From Amycolatopsis sp. 2-15 (lineage in GTDB: Bacteria; Actinomycetota; Actinomycetes; Mycobacteriales; Pseudonocardiaceae), in NCBI RefSeq assembly GCF_030285625.1, contig NZ_CP127294.1, forward strand, positions 7,720,001 through 7,784,000: DNA of 64,000 bases. Reading direction: 5' to 3'. Position numbers and translations under genes: made by a program. This document shows, one piece after another, positions 44,501 to 54,112 of the stretch; within the stretch, counting starts at the first letter, position 1; each line of letters begins with the position of its first letter. The notes beneath the pieces are model-generated. The model was not told the origin of the DNA and searched no databases. It saw only the letters and a list, made by a program, of their open reading frames with translations.

Positions 44501-45412
44501 TCAGTCCTGCGAAGCCGCCGGGCGGTTCCCGCGCACCACCAGAACGGGGCACAACGCGTACGAGATCAAGCTCTGGCTGGTGGATCCGAGCGCCAGGCCG
44601 GCGAGCCCGCCGCGGCCGCGGCTGCCGACGACCAGCAGCTGCGCGCGGTCGGCCCAGTCGAGCAGGCCGTCGACCGGCTTTTCCTTCACGACCACGCGCT
44701 GGACCTGCACGTCGGGGTACTTCGCCTGCCACCCGGCGAGGCGCTGGGCGAGCAGTTCCCGCTCGTGGGCCTCGATCTTGTCGACGTCGGCGGACGAGCC
44801 GGACTCCTCGAACACCGACGCCAGGAAGCCTTCCTTCCAGCAGTGCACGGCCACGAGCGGAGTCCGCCGCCACGACGCTTCCTCGAAGGCGGCGCCGATC
44901 GCGTCCTCGCCGATCGGCGTGGCGTCCACGCCGACCACGACCGGGCCGTCCACCGGCGGCGCGTCCTCGGCGACGTGGGGACGCACGAACGCGACCGGGC
45001 ACTCCGCGTGCGAAGCGAGCGAGACCGACACCGAGCCCAGCACGAACCGGCCGAGCCGGCGCTGCCCCGTCGAGCCGAGGATCAGCATCCCGGCCGACGC
45101 GGACTCGGCACGCAGGGCCGACGCCGGCTGCTCCGGCCGCAACACGGCCTCGGCGGCCAGCTCCGGCGCCACCTCGGCGACGGCCGCCTGCGCCCGGCGG
45201 AGCACCCGATCGCCGCGTTCGCCGACGACCCGCTGCGCGTCCTCGTACGTCGGCGCGGCGTGCGGGTACGACACGGGGATCTCGTCCACGGCGTGCACGA
45301 GCCGCAGCCCGAGGCCGCGCTCGCGGGCCATCCGCGCGGCCCAGCGCGCCGCCATCAGCGACGACTCGCTCTCGTCGACCCCGACGACCAGATCGGTGGA
45401 CGCGCTTGCCAT
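44501..45412 (-). CDS. Tandem universal stress protein
   Basis: A 303-residue protein with two UspA domains. Each has the ATP-binding pattern G-x2-G-x9-G-(S/T): GSTGQRRLGRFVLGSVS at about 113-129 and GSRGRGGLAGLALGSTS at about 263-279. The N-terminal strand is VVGVDESESSLMAARWA. ATG at 45412. Likely a nucleotide-binding stress or hypoxia protein; mycobacterial relatives belong to the DosR regulon, but no such operator was identified here. Confidence 0.9.
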   Translation of the reverse strand: MASASTDLVVGVDESESSLMAARWAARMARERGLGLRLVHAVDEIPVSYPHAAPTYEDAQRVVGERGDRVLRRAQAAVAEVAPELAAEAVLRPEQPASALRAESASAGMLILGSTGQRRLGRFVLGSVSVSLASHAECPVAFVRPHVAEDAPPVDGPVVVGVDATPIGEDAIGAAFEEASWRRTPLVAVHCWKEGFLASVFEESGSSADVDKIEAHERELLAQRLAGWQAKYPDVQVQRVVVKEKPVDGLLDWADRAQLLVVGSRGRGGLAGLALGSTSQSLISYALCPVLVVRGNRPAASQD

Positions 45413-45561
45413 GGATTCCCCGCCTTCGTCGGTCTGCCGGCACCCCGGACTGTAATCGCAGCGGACCGGCGCGCGAGACGGCCAACAGGCCCCCGTCCGG
45501 GTGACTTTCGTCCGGCGGTGCTCGCCTCTTCGAAAGCCGCTGACGCCGTGATGCGGCCGGG

Positions 45562-46539
45562 TCAGTCCGGGCAGCCGTCCAGGGTCGGCACCGGGTATTT
45601 CGGGTCGTAGTAGCCGGGTGCGTCGCGCTCGCCCGCGGGCGCCGGGCCGACGGGCGGGTTGGCGTAGCCGGGCGCCAGGAAGCCCGTCTTCGCGGCGGCG
45701 CAGCCGACGGAGGAGAACGCGCTGTGCTCGCCGTCGAGCCAGAGGCCCTGGCTGGTTTTGCTGAACCTCGTGCCGCTGCGGAGCACGTAGTTCTCGTCCA
45801 CGCGCACGAAGCTGACGATCTGCGCCGGCCCGGTCAGGCCGCCGGGGTGGGGGTCGTCGAAGGCGTAGGCGACCACGTACTTCGCGTCCACGGCCAGCTC
45901 CCCCGGCTTGGCCCCGGGGTGCGCGCTCAAGGTGCCGAAGGTCCGCGGGCCCGCGTCGAGCAGGCGGTATCCGTCGGCGATCTCGGTCACGTACGGCAGC
46001 AGGCCCTTGCCGTGCTCCGCCATCTTCGACGCGATCCACGGCCGCGCGTCCGGCGCCAGCTGCGCCAGGAAGGCCGCGGGGTCATGCCCCGTCACGACGG
46101 CGGGTTCGAGCCGCGCGGCGGAGATCGCGCGCTTGACCTGCGCGTAGGCCTCTGTGACAACTTCGGGCTTGAACGCCGCCGTCGCGGTCGTGGCCATCCC
46201 GTCGAACCCCTTGGCCCAGTTCTCGGCGGGCGTCCGGTCGTACGGTCGCGCCAGATCGACATGCGCGAGCACCGGCACCGCCGTCGGATTCGGCGCGGCC
46301 GGCTCGGTTTTGGGCCGGCTCCCCACGAGCACGATCGCGGCCGCCGTCACCCCGAGGACGAGAAGGACGAGGCTCGCACCCCACCACCGCCCCCGCGGCC
46401 GCGGCAGTCGTGCGCGCCACTGCTTGCGCACCCGTCGGCGATCTTTCCTCGCGCCCGCCCGCGCGCCGGCCTCCGCCCGCCGGCGCCACTCCGGATCCAC
46501 CAGGTCCGGGTGGGAGTCGAGCAGGTCTTCCTCTTCCAC
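45562..46539 (-). CDS. Membrane-anchored hypothetical protein, 325 aa
   Basis: N-terminal acidic then basic cytoplasmic part (residues 1-52), one membrane helix at about 53-73 (WWGASLVLLVLGVTAAAIVL), then a large extracytoplasmic domain of about 250 residues with YDRTPAENWAKGFDGM and a C-terminal block of Asp/Gly/Pro-rich turns and two Cys (SSVGCAAAKTG and LDGCPD). No enzyme motif. The GTG at 46539 has GGGGAG six bases upstream. Anti-sigma-like topology, but there is no sigma factor nearby. Confidence 0.65.
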   Translation of the reverse strand: MEEEDLLDSHPDLVDPEWRRRAEAGARAGARKDRRRVRKQWRARLPRPRGRWWGASLVLLVLGVTAAAIVLVGSRPKTEPAAPNPTAVPVLAHVDLARPYDRTPAENWAKGFDGMATTATAAFKPEVVTEAYAQVKRAISAARLEPAVVTGHDPAAFLAQLAPDARPWIASKMAEHGKGLLPYVTEIADGYRLLDAGPRTFGTLSAHPGAKPGELAVDAKYVVAYAFDDPHPGGLTGPAQIVSFVRVDENYVLRSGTRFSKTSQGLWLDGEHSAFSSVGCAAAKTGFLAPGYANPPVGPAPAGERDAPGYYDPKYPVPTLDGCPD

Positions 46540-46621
46540 GTGCGTCTCCCCGGAAAACGTCGTCGCCTCCTCATCGACGACAGCGGGACATCGTTACGCC
46601 GGGCGGAGATCGCCGTTCGGT

Positions 46622-47053
46622 TCACCTGAGTGGCTCGCTCGGGTCTCCCAGCACGACAAGGATCCGGGCCGGTTCATCGCCGTCGTCCCCGTAGACCGAC
46701 ACCCGGTTCAGCACTCGCTCGACCGGCAGTTCCAGGCGAAGCTGCGCGTTCGGCTCGTAGATCGCGAGCGACCGCCGAGAGAGCTCGATTTCGCCGCGGT
46801 GCAGGAGCCCGAGCCCGTCGACCGCGAACGGCTCCTCGACACACGTGACTCCGACCGGTCCGCTCGCCGCGTCACGCACGCCCACGTACAGGGAGTCGTT
46901 CCCCGCATGGACGGCCTCCGTCGCGGCGTCCCACCCGGCGTGATCGTCCTGACTGTCCGGCGCGGCGATCACCAGCAGCCCGAACGCGAACCGCGCGACG
47001 GCACTGCCGTGAAACCGCTCGCCGGCCGCCTCGGCCGTTGCCATATCGATCAT
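46622..47053 (-). CDS. Hypothetical protein, 143 aa
   Basis: Soluble 143-residue protein beginning MIDMATAEAAGERFHGSAVA and ending with beta-rich segments (LAIYEPNAQLRLELPVERVL, VSVYGDDGDEPARILVVLGD). No recognised family. The ATG at 47053 has AGGAG eight bases upstream. It lies 82 bp upstream of the membrane-anchored protein on the same strand, so it may share its transcript. Confidence 0.55.
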   Translation of the reverse strand: MIDMATAEAAGERFHGSAVARFAFGLLVIAAPDSQDDHAGWDAATEAVHAGNDSLYVGVRDAASGPVGVTCVEEPFAVDGLGLLHRGEIELSRRSLAIYEPNAQLRLELPVERVLNRVSVYGDDGDEPARILVVLGDPSEPLR

Positions 47054-47180
47054 CAACACCACTCCTGACGCAGTCCGTCGCGAACAACCTGATTCTTTCG
47101 CACTGCAGAGGAGGCGCTGCCCGGTCAGCGGTGGTCGTCGCGGGTCGGTGGGGTGAGGGTGGTGATCGTGAAGCACAACG

Positions 47181-47217
47181 AAAAACGGACGAGGACCAAT
47201 GGCGGCCCTCGCCCGTT
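47181..47217 (-). terminator. Minus-strand intrinsic terminator
   Basis: Read on the minus strand, AACGGGCGAGG pairs with CCTCGTCCGTT (one mismatch) and is followed directly by a TTTTT tract (complement of 47181-47185). It lies 23 bp after the stop of the 59-residue ORF. Confidence 0.7.
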
Positions 47218-47239
47218 CGCCCCTCCGGTCAGCCGGTGA

Positions 47240-47419
47240 TCACTTGGCCGTGCACCGCACCACCGGCTCGGCCGCCGTGCCCGAGGCGACGCAGTCCAGG
47301 GTCTGCCCCGCGGCCGGCTGCGGGAACGACGCGATTTGCTTGCCGTGCTCCTCGCCTGGCTGCTGGGGCGGCTCGCCGCTCGAGCCCCGACAGCCACTCC
47401 ACCTCACCACGACCGCCAT
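47240..47419 (-). CDS. Small secreted-looking ORF, 59 aa, with own terminator
   Basis: ATG at 47419 to TGA at 47240. The product has a polar, Pro/Gln/Glu-rich middle and a C-terminal block with paired cysteines (TLDCVASGTAAEPVVRCTAK) that looks like a secreted or lipoprotein tail; SGC near residue 9 is a poor lipobox. No clear ribosome-binding site. An intrinsic terminator immediately downstream on the same strand supports transcription. It could be the 3' relic of a longer secreted protein. Confidence 0.4.
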   Translation of the reverse strand: MAVVVRWSGCRGSSGEPPQQPGEEHGKQIASFPQPAAGQTLDCVASGTAAEPVVRCTAK

Positions 47420-47556
47420 TATTCACAGTGGACTCCGGCACTACAGGGCCAACGGCGATCTTGTGGCGAAACCATGACACTGCGCTATCGACAGCAGCTA
47501 CCGGGACGCGGCTACCGGACAGCCGCAATCAGACAGTGGCCATCGGACAGTGGCCA

Positions 47557-49833
47557 TCACGTCGGCGTGAGCGACGGCGGCAACGCTCTCGCACCCCAGG
47601 CCTGGTTCGGCCTCGCGCTCATGTGGACCAGTTCGCCGCCGCGGACGACCTCGTCGTGGGTGATCCAGGCGCGGTGCAACGGCTTCCCGTTCAGCGTCGC
47701 CGACGTGATGTAGACGTTGACCGGCGAGTTGCCGATCGCGCGCACGGTGAACGTCCGGCCTCGTCCCGTCGTGAAGCGCGCGCGATCGAAGACGGGGCTG
47801 CCCAGGATGTACACGCCGCTCGCGGGGGAAACGGGGTAGAAACCCGCCGCGGCGAGGACGTACCACGCCGACATCTGCCCGGCGTCGTCGTTGCCCGCCA
47901 GGCCGCCTGCGCCCGTGTGGTAGGCGTTTTCGCAGACGTACCGGGACCACCTCTGGGTGAGCCACGGCGCACCCGCGTAGGTGAACATGAAGGGCATCTG
48001 CTGCACGGGCTCGTTGCTGTGGTTGTAGAACTCGTTCCACTTCATCATCACGTCCGGCGGCGTCTTCTCGAAGATGCCGTTGAGGCGGTCGACGAACGCC
48101 GCGCGCCCACCCGCCAGCTTCGCCAGGCCGCCGACGTCGTGCGGCACGAACCAGCCCTGCTGCTCCGGGTTGCTCTCGATGCAACCGTCGCCATCGCCCA
48201 TCCAGGTGCCGTCGGCATTGCGGCCGCGGAACCAGCCGGCGTCGGTGTTGAAGAGGTTCCGGTAGTTCTGCGAAGTCGCATAGAGGCGCGTCGCGTCTTC
48301 CTTCTTGCCCAACGCTTCGGCGAACCGTGCGAGGGCGTAGTCGGTGTACGCGTTTTCCAGCGTCGAGGAGAGGCTGTAGGTGACGCAGTAGCCGAGCGAG
48401 GTCCAGTTCGCGAAATCGGTGCGGTTGGAGCGTTCCGCCGGGCCCATCGCGACTTCGCGGCAGAAGCGGTACGCCTTCTCGGCGTCGAACCCGCGCAGCC
48501 CCTTGAGGTACGCCTCGGCGATGACGTTGCTCGCGGCGTCGCCGATCATCGTGTCGGTGTCCTTGCCCAGTAGCTCCCACCGGGCGAGGCCCTTCGTGAG
48601 GCCGCGGTCAGTGAGCGAGACCAGCGACGTGATCGTCTCCTGCACCACGTCCGGGTCGATGATCGTGAGCAGCGGGAACTGCGCGCGGAACACGTCCCAG
48701 CCGCTGAACAGCGTGCGGTGCGTGACGCCGTCGCGCACCGGGGCGGTGTCGCCCACGCGGTGCCGGCCGTCGACGTCGCCGAACAGCCGCGGGTCGATCA
48801 TCGAGTGGTACAGCGCGGTTTCAAAGATCTTGCGCTGCTCGGCCGTGCCGCCTTCGACGGCGACCTTGCCCAGCGCGTCCGCCTACGTGCGACGGGCCCC
48901 GGTGGCCACGGCGTCGAAGCTCCAGCTCGGCAGGTCGTGGCGCAGGTTGCGGCGGGAGCCGTCGAGGTCGACGAACGACACGCCCGCGCGCACTGGCACC
49001 TGCTGGCCGGCGCGGACGGGGAACTCGGCGAAGAAGCCGAGCTGGGTGCCGTCACGCTGCGCCAGGTCGGTGCGGACGTCGGTGCCGTCCCAGGTGCCGA
49101 ACACGGCGATCGGCTGGTGGAACTCCATCGTGAAGTACACGGTGTAGGCCGGGCTCTGCGCGCCGCAGCCCCACCCGCCGCCCGTGTGGTCGCAGCGGAC
49201 CCAGCCTTCGACGGTGGTGGCGTCGACCTGCCGCACGTGCTGCGCGATCGAGTGCGAGCCGTCCGGGCCGATGCGGCGGGTGAGGTCGACCTTGACGCGG
49301 CCGGTGCCGGCGTCGTGGAAGGTGAAGCGCAGCAGCCCGGCCCGCTCGGTGGCGGTGAGCTCGGCGCGCACGCGGTAGCGGTCGAGCTCCACGGCGTAGT
49401 AACCGGCGCGCGCGGTCTCGGTTTCCGTGCGGTACGGGCTCTTCGCCTCGTCGCGCCCGGTCACGAGCGGGCCGGTCTGCGGGAGCACCTGGAGGTTGCC
49501 GAGGTCGCCGTAGCAGCCGACGCCCGACATGTGCAGGAAGCTGAAGCCTTCGATCGTGGTCATCTCGGCCGAGTAGCCGCTGCCGTTGTCACCGCCGGAG
49601 ACCGTGTCCGGGCTCAGCTGGACCAGGCCGAACGGCGCGACCGCGCCCGGGAATGTCTTACCGCACGCCGTGTCGGCGGCCGTGGCGACAGATCCGATGA
49701 TCGGATCGACGGAGTCCACCGGTTGGGGCCGCGCGGCGGCAGCCACCGCGGTGCGGGGCAGCGCCGCGACGGCGGCCACCCCACCCGTGGCGACCAGAAA
49801 ACCGCGTCTGGACAGAGAACCCGCGTCGGTCAT
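47557..49833 (-). pseudogene. GH92 alpha-mannosidase interrupted by one amber codon
   Basis: A 758-residue glycoside hydrolase family 92 protein with an in-frame TAG at codon 317 (48883-48885), where family members usually have Trp (the context is GARRT-stop-ADALGK). Twin-arginine signal: SLSRRGFLVATGG. N-terminal domain starts DPIIGSVATAADTACGKTFP; catalytic regions are KWNEFYNHSNEP (acid) and AGNDDAGQMSAWYVL (base, calcium). Otherwise intact. Exported exo-alpha-mannosidases release mannose from glycans. Two adjacent 13-bp copies of GACAGTGGCCATC lie at the 3' end. Confidence 0.85.
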
Positions 49834-49970
49834 CCTTCATCGCCTTCCGGACGCTCGTGCAGTTGTCGCCGACCACACTGGGCGAACGAGCGAGCCGGGT
49901 CAACCAAACATCGGATGTGTGGCCTTTTCTGTCCACTCGTTTGTCCGGCCCGGGAATTCCACTGTGGACC

Positions 49971-50888
49971 TCACCGCGCGAGCAGTCGCCGGGCCTCCGG
50001 CACCACGTCACGGGCGAATGCGGTGACCTGAGCGGGGGAATTGTCTTCGGGCATGAAGAGGAACCCGGTGTAGGGCAGTTCGCCGCCGAGTTTCGCCAGC
50101 AGCACGGCCCATTCCGGCGCGGTGCCCCGCACGGGGTCTGCACCCTGCTCCAGTCGCGGCCGGCCGGGAGTTTCGGTGACCGTGCCGACGATCTGGGCGA
50201 TCCGGCGCACGGCCCGCGGGTTCCGGCCCGCCGCAACCGCCGCGTCGTCGATGACGCGGTTGGCCTCGGCCCACTTCTCGTAGGGCAGGTAGGTGGCGAT
50301 CGGGGCGGCCCACCCGTCGGCGATCCGGCCGGTCAGCGCGAGGGACTTCGGGCCCTGTGCGCCGACCCAGATCTCGATGGGGTGCACGGGCGCCGGACCC
50401 GGGTGCGCACCCGCGACGGAGTAGAACTCGCCCTCGACCCGCACCGCCGGGCCACCGTCGGCCCAGAGCGCGCGAAGGATGGTGACCGCCTCCTCCAGTG
50501 CGACGTTCGACTCGCGCGGACTGCGGCGCGGCACTCCGAGCTGCGTGATCGCGTCCCAATAGCCACCCGCGCCGAGCGCCAGCTCGAACCGGCCGCCGGA
50601 CACGATGTCCAGGGCAGCCGCGGTCTTCGCCAGCAGTGCCGGCGGCCGCAGCGGCAGGCTCGCGACGTCCGGGAAGACGCTGATCTTGTCCGTGTGCGCC
50701 AGCAGGTCTCCGGCCAGCACGAACGTGTCCAGCTGGTCCGGCGCGAACGGCGCGTCCTGGATTCCGAGGAGGTCGAGGCCGCCCTCGTCCGCGGCCGCGG
50801 CGAAGGCGCGGTCGGCCGCCAGATCGGTGGTGGGCGTCAGCGCAACGCCGAACAGCAGGTCGTCGCGCAAAGCGCTCCCGTCAAGCAA
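49971..50888 (-). CDS. LLM-class (F420/FMN) oxidoreductase, left paralogue
   Basis: A 305-residue luciferase-family oxidoreductase. Blocks: LLFGVALTPTTD at the start, GLDLLGIQDAPF, then VSGGRFELALGAGGYWDAI and the GPKSLALTGRIADGWAAP block. It is closely similar to the protein at 62149-63057 through most of its length, which marks the two as paralogues. No AUG is available; the frame opens with TTG at 50888, and a second TTG a few codons in has GGGAG in front, so the start is uncertain. Family members oxidise or reduce small organics with F420 or FMN. Confidence 0.8.
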   Translation of the reverse strand: MLDGSALRDDLLFGVALTPTTDLAADRAFAAAADEGGLDLLGIQDAPFAPDQLDTFVLAGDLLAHTDKISVFPDVASLPLRPPALLAKTAAALDIVSGGRFELALGAGGYWDAITQLGVPRRSPRESNVALEEAVTILRALWADGGPAVRVEGEFYSVAGAHPGPAPVHPIEIWVGAQGPKSLALTGRIADGWAAPIATYLPYEKWAEANRVIDDAAVAAGRNPRAVRRIAQIVGTVTETPGRPRLEQGADPVRGTAPEWAVLLAKLGGELPYTGFLFMPEDNSPAQVTAFARDVVPEARRLLAR

Positions 50889-50971
50889 TAGACATTACCG
50901 TCAATGATGATGCCGAGATCCGGCGCGCGACGCCATTCGGCGGTGGATCGTTTTCCGCCGAGATCGGATCA

Positions 50972-51005
50972 GGAGGTCCGGCGCGGGTGGCGGCGCCGAA
51001 CCTCC
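50972..51005 (-). terminator. Hairpin downstream of the aldehyde dehydrogenase
   Basis: GGAGGT-CGGCGC and its complement form a 13-position stem with one mismatch around an eight-base loop, 43 bp beyond the ALDH stop on its strand. There is no T-tract. Confidence 0.4.
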
Positions 51006-51047
51006 CTGTCGATCACGTCCAGCGGTTACGCTCGGAGCCGATCGGCG

Positions 51048-52571
51048 TCAGTCGACCGGCGGCCACACGGGGATCGGCCCGCGGCCCGACGGGAACCGCA
51101 CGTTCTTGGCCCGCACGAACTCGTGCAGGGTCTCGGCGGCGTTCTCCCGGCCGAACCCGCTTCCCTTCACGCCGCCGAACGGCGAGCCGAGGAAGGAGCG
51201 GCGGACGTAGTTGTTCACGAAGACCATGCCGGCCTGCAGGTCGCGCGCCAGGTTCGAGGCGCGGAAGTGATCGCGCGTGATGAGCGCGGCCGTGAGCCCG
51301 TACGCGGTGCCGTTGGCGATGCGCACGGCTTCTTCATCGGTGTCGTGGACCATGATCGATGCGACCGGGCCGAAGATCTCCTCCTGCGCGACGGTGTGGT
51401 CGGGCTGCACGCCCGTGAGCACGGTCGGCGGGACCCAGAAGCCGCCGGCCAGGCGCGCGTCGTCCGGAAGCTCGGCCTGGAAGACGATCTTCGCGCCTTC
51501 CTTCACCGCGGTGTCGATGTAGCCGAGCACCTTCTGCTGCTGGCGCGCGTCGACCATCGCACCGATGTCGGTGGCCTTGTCGAGCCCGTCGCCGACCTGC
51601 AGCTTCGCGGTCGCGGCCACGAACCTCTCCACGAACTCGTCGTGCAACGACCGGTGCACGACGATCCGCGCGGTGGACGTGCAGGCCTCGCCCTGGTTGT
51701 AGAACATGCCCTCGATCGCCACGGTGACGGCGACCTCCAGGTCGGCGTCGTCGAGCACGATCAGGGCGTTCTTGCCGCCGAGCTCCATCGTGGCGAAGGT
51801 GAGGTTCTCGGCGGCGGTGCGCAGCACGGCCTGGCCGGTCTTGGTCGCGCCGGTGAAGGTGATCCGCTCGACGGTGGGGTGCCCGGCGAGCGCGGGGCCC
51901 GCGGACATCCCCGACACGGCGTTCACGACACCCGGCGGCAGGACCTGGTTCACGATCTCCACGAGCCGCAGCACGGCCAGCGGCGCCTGCTCCCCCGGCT
52001 TGATGACCACGGTGTTGCCCGCGGCCAGCGCCGGTGCGGTCTTCTTGGTGAAGTGCATCGGCGGCCAGTTGAACGGCAGGATCGCGGCCACGACCCCGTA
52101 GGGCTCGTAGTGCACGCGCGCTTCGATGGGTCCCTGGTCCAGCACCTCGCCGTGGAGCGTCTCGGCGAGGCCGCTGAAGTAGTCGAACCCGGCGGAGCTG
52201 AACGCCACGTCGAACCGCCGCGCGTCGCGTACCGGTTTGCCGACCTCACGGGCCTCGAGCTCGGCCAGCTCCTCGGCGTGCTCCCGGATCAGGGCCGCAA
52301 CCTTGCGCAGCAGCCCGCTGCGCTCGCGCGGAGTGAGGCGGCCCCACGCCCCCTCGTACGCCCGGCGAGCGTCGCGGACGGCCTGCTCGACGACGTCGTC
52401 GCTCGCTTCCACCACGTCGGCGAGCCGGCCCCCGGTGGCCGGCTCGAGAACGGTGAAGGCCGGCGCGTCTTCGGGCGTCACCCAGCTGCCGCCGATGAAC
52501 GAGCCCCAGCGGGCACGCGGCAGCGGGCCACGGCCGTCGGCCGGAAGGACGGGTTCCAGGGCGTCGGACAT
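51048..52571 (-). CDS. NAD(P)-dependent aldehyde dehydrogenase
   Basis: A 507-residue ALDH with Asn168 in FNWPP, general base Glu263 in MELGGKNA and nucleophile Cys297 in NQGEACTST, and the C-terminal VNNYVRRSFLGSPFGGVKGSGFGREN. The first 40 residues extend beyond a typical ALDH start. ATG at 52571 with AAGGGA upstream. It is divergent from an amidohydrolase with a TGCAATCGTTTGCG site in between, so both belong to the proposed LacI regulon. Substrate unknown. Confidence 0.88.
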   Translation of the reverse strand: MSDALEPVLPADGRGPLPRARWGSFIGGSWVTPEDAPAFTVLEPATGGRLADVVEASDDVVEQAVRDARRAYEGAWGRLTPRERSGLLRKVAALIREHAEELAELEAREVGKPVRDARRFDVAFSSAGFDYFSGLAETLHGEVLDQGPIEARVHYEPYGVVAAILPFNWPPMHFTKKTAPALAAGNTVVIKPGEQAPLAVLRLVEIVNQVLPPGVVNAVSGMSAGPALAGHPTVERITFTGATKTGQAVLRTAAENLTFATMELGGKNALIVLDDADLEVAVTVAIEGMFYNQGEACTSTARIVVHRSLHDEFVERFVAATAKLQVGDGLDKATDIGAMVDARQQQKVLGYIDTAVKEGAKIVFQAELPDDARLAGGFWVPPTVLTGVQPDHTVAQEEIFGPVASIMVHDTDEEAVRIANGTAYGLTAALITRDHFRASNLARDLQAGMVFVNNYVRRSFLGSPFGGVKGSGFGRENAAETLHEFVRAKNVRFPSGRGPIPVWPPVD

Positions 52572-52660
52572 CGTGAGATCCCTTCGGTGGACTGTGAACG
52601 TTTGCGGTGGAACACAGCCGAAGCTGCCATTGACCACAGACTACTCAGCTCTTACGATAT

Positions 52661-52674
52661 TGCAATCGTTTGCG
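52661..52674. promoter_or_regulatory. LacI-type operator a (TGCAATCGTTTGCG)
   Basis: One of four TGCAATCG-type sites in the 52-60 kb island, between the divergent ALDH and amidohydrolase genes. TATTGCAATCG places a possible -10 next to it. Confidence 0.65.
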
Positions 52675-52734
52675 GCCATGCGGGCCGGTCTTGCAGGTTT
52701 CGCAATGAGGCACAGTTCGGCAGGAGGCAGTCGG

Positions 52735-54099
52735 ATGAGGACTTTGCTCAGCGGAGGCGCGGTCGTCGCGCCGGGTCGCCCGGAACTTCTCGGCGGAGGA
52801 GACCTCCTGATCGACGGGACGACCATCGCCGAGCTCGGCCCGGTGGGGTCGGTGAGCCGGGAGGGTGTGGACCGCGTCGTGGACACGACGGGTTCGATCG
52901 TGCTGCCGGGGCTGGTCAACGCCCACCAGCACGACTGGTACCTCTACGGCAAGGGGCTCGGCTGCGACGTGCTGCTGGAGCAGTGGATCACCGGCTGCCT
53001 CGTGCCGCTCAAGGACAACCTCGACGTGGACGACCTGCGGGTGGCCAGTGAGCTCGCCGCGCTCGACATGCTGCGCGGCGGGACCACCAGCTCCGTCAAC
53101 CACCTCGTGAACGAGACGACGATCGCCGACGAGGAGGCGATCCTGGGACCCGTGGCCGACGCCGGGGTCCGCCAGTTCTTCGCGAAGGTCATCCGCCCGC
53201 ACGACGCGCGCGACGACTACGCCGGCGCGCGCGAGTCGTTCGAGAAGTGGGACGGCGCCGCCGAGGGCCGGATCCGCGTCGGCTTCGTGCTCGAGGCGAC
53301 GGCCCACTGGGTCGCGCTCGGCACGAGCTCCGAGGAGATGGTGGTGGGCGGCCACGAGCTCGCCGTGGAGAAGGACACGTTCGTCACCTCGCACATCGCG
53401 GGCGGCACCATGTCGCGCGACGAGGGTTACCTCAAGTGGGTGCTGGAAACCGGCCGCACCGACGTGCAGTTCCTGCACCGCCTCGGCGTCCTCGACGACC
53501 GCTGGATCCTCGCGCACACCATCCACCCGCGCGGCAACGACCTCGACCTCATCGCGGCCTCGCGCAGCACCGTCGCGCACACTCCGAGCTCCGAAGCCGC
53601 CCGCGGCGCCGGCATCACACCGGTGAAACACATGCTGGACAACGACATCCGCGTCGCCCTCGGCACCGACGGCCCGATGGTCGACCTCACCAACGACATG
53701 GTCGAGCAGCTCAAGTGGACCCGCCTTCTGCAGAACCAGCTCCACGAACACCCCGGCTCGATCGACCTCGGCAAGCTCGTGACGATGGCCACCGAAGACA
53801 GCGCTTACGCCGTCCGCGCGGACAAGTACCTCGGTTCGTTGCGGCCGGGCTACGCCGCGGACATCGCGGTCTTCGACCTCGACACCCTGCACGCGGGGCC
53901 GGTGCACCGCCCCCTGACGACGTTCGTCCACGCGGCTCGGGGGACGGACGCGAAGCATGTCTTCGTGAACGGTGAGCAGCTGCTGGACGACGGCCGGTTC
54001 ACCCGGGTGGACGAGCTGCACGTGACGGATCTGATGCGCCGGGCCGGTGACCGGGCCCGCGCGCTGGGCCGGCGGGCGGGGCTGCTGCCGCAGGACTGA
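52735..54099 (+). CDS. Amidohydrolase of the ATZ/TRZ (cytosine/guanine-deaminase) type
   Basis: A 454-residue metal-dependent hydrolase. The HxH metal motif is NAHQHDWY (His64/His66) after the strand SIVLPGLV; further ligands lie in SHIAGG and LAHTIHP, and the Asp in LGTDGPMVD. This is the subtype of guanine deaminase, atrazine chlorohydrolase and hydroxyatrazine hydrolase. Substrates are usually heterocycles or aryl/alkyl-amine derivatives. ATG at 52735 has AGGAGG upstream. A strong bidirectional terminator follows. Confidence 0.87.
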   Translation: MRTLLSGGAVVAPGRPELLGGGDLLIDGTTIAELGPVGSVSREGVDRVVDTTGSIVLPGLVNAHQHDWYLYGKGLGCDVLLEQWITGCLVPLKDNLDVDDLRVASELAALDMLRGGTTSSVNHLVNETTIADEEAILGPVADAGVRQFFAKVIRPHDARDDYAGARESFEKWDGAAEGRIRVGFVLEATAHWVALGTSSEEMVVGGHELAVEKDTFVTSHIAGGTMSRDEGYLKWVLETGRTDVQFLHRLGVLDDRWILAHTIHPRGNDLDLIAASRSTVAHTPSSEAARGAGITPVKHMLDNDIRVALGTDGPMVDLTNDMVEQLKWTRLLQNQLHEHPGSIDLGKLVTMATEDSAYAVRADKYLGSLRPGYAADIAVFDLDTLHAGPVHRPLTTFVHAARGTDAKHVFVNGEQLLDDGRFTRVDELHVTDLMRRAGDRARALGRRAGLLPQD

Positions 54100-54112
54100 G
54101 TCCCTCGAGGCG

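Noticed and set aside
42756..45485. A 909-codon minus-strand frame over the CoA-transferase and stress-protein genes
   Set aside because: Same strand but the wrong frame; only the frames with CoA-transferase and UspA motifs look like protein.
47500..47560. Tandem 14-bp repeat as an attachment site
   Set aside because: Only two copies, at the end of the mannosidase gene, with no integrase or tRNA nearby.
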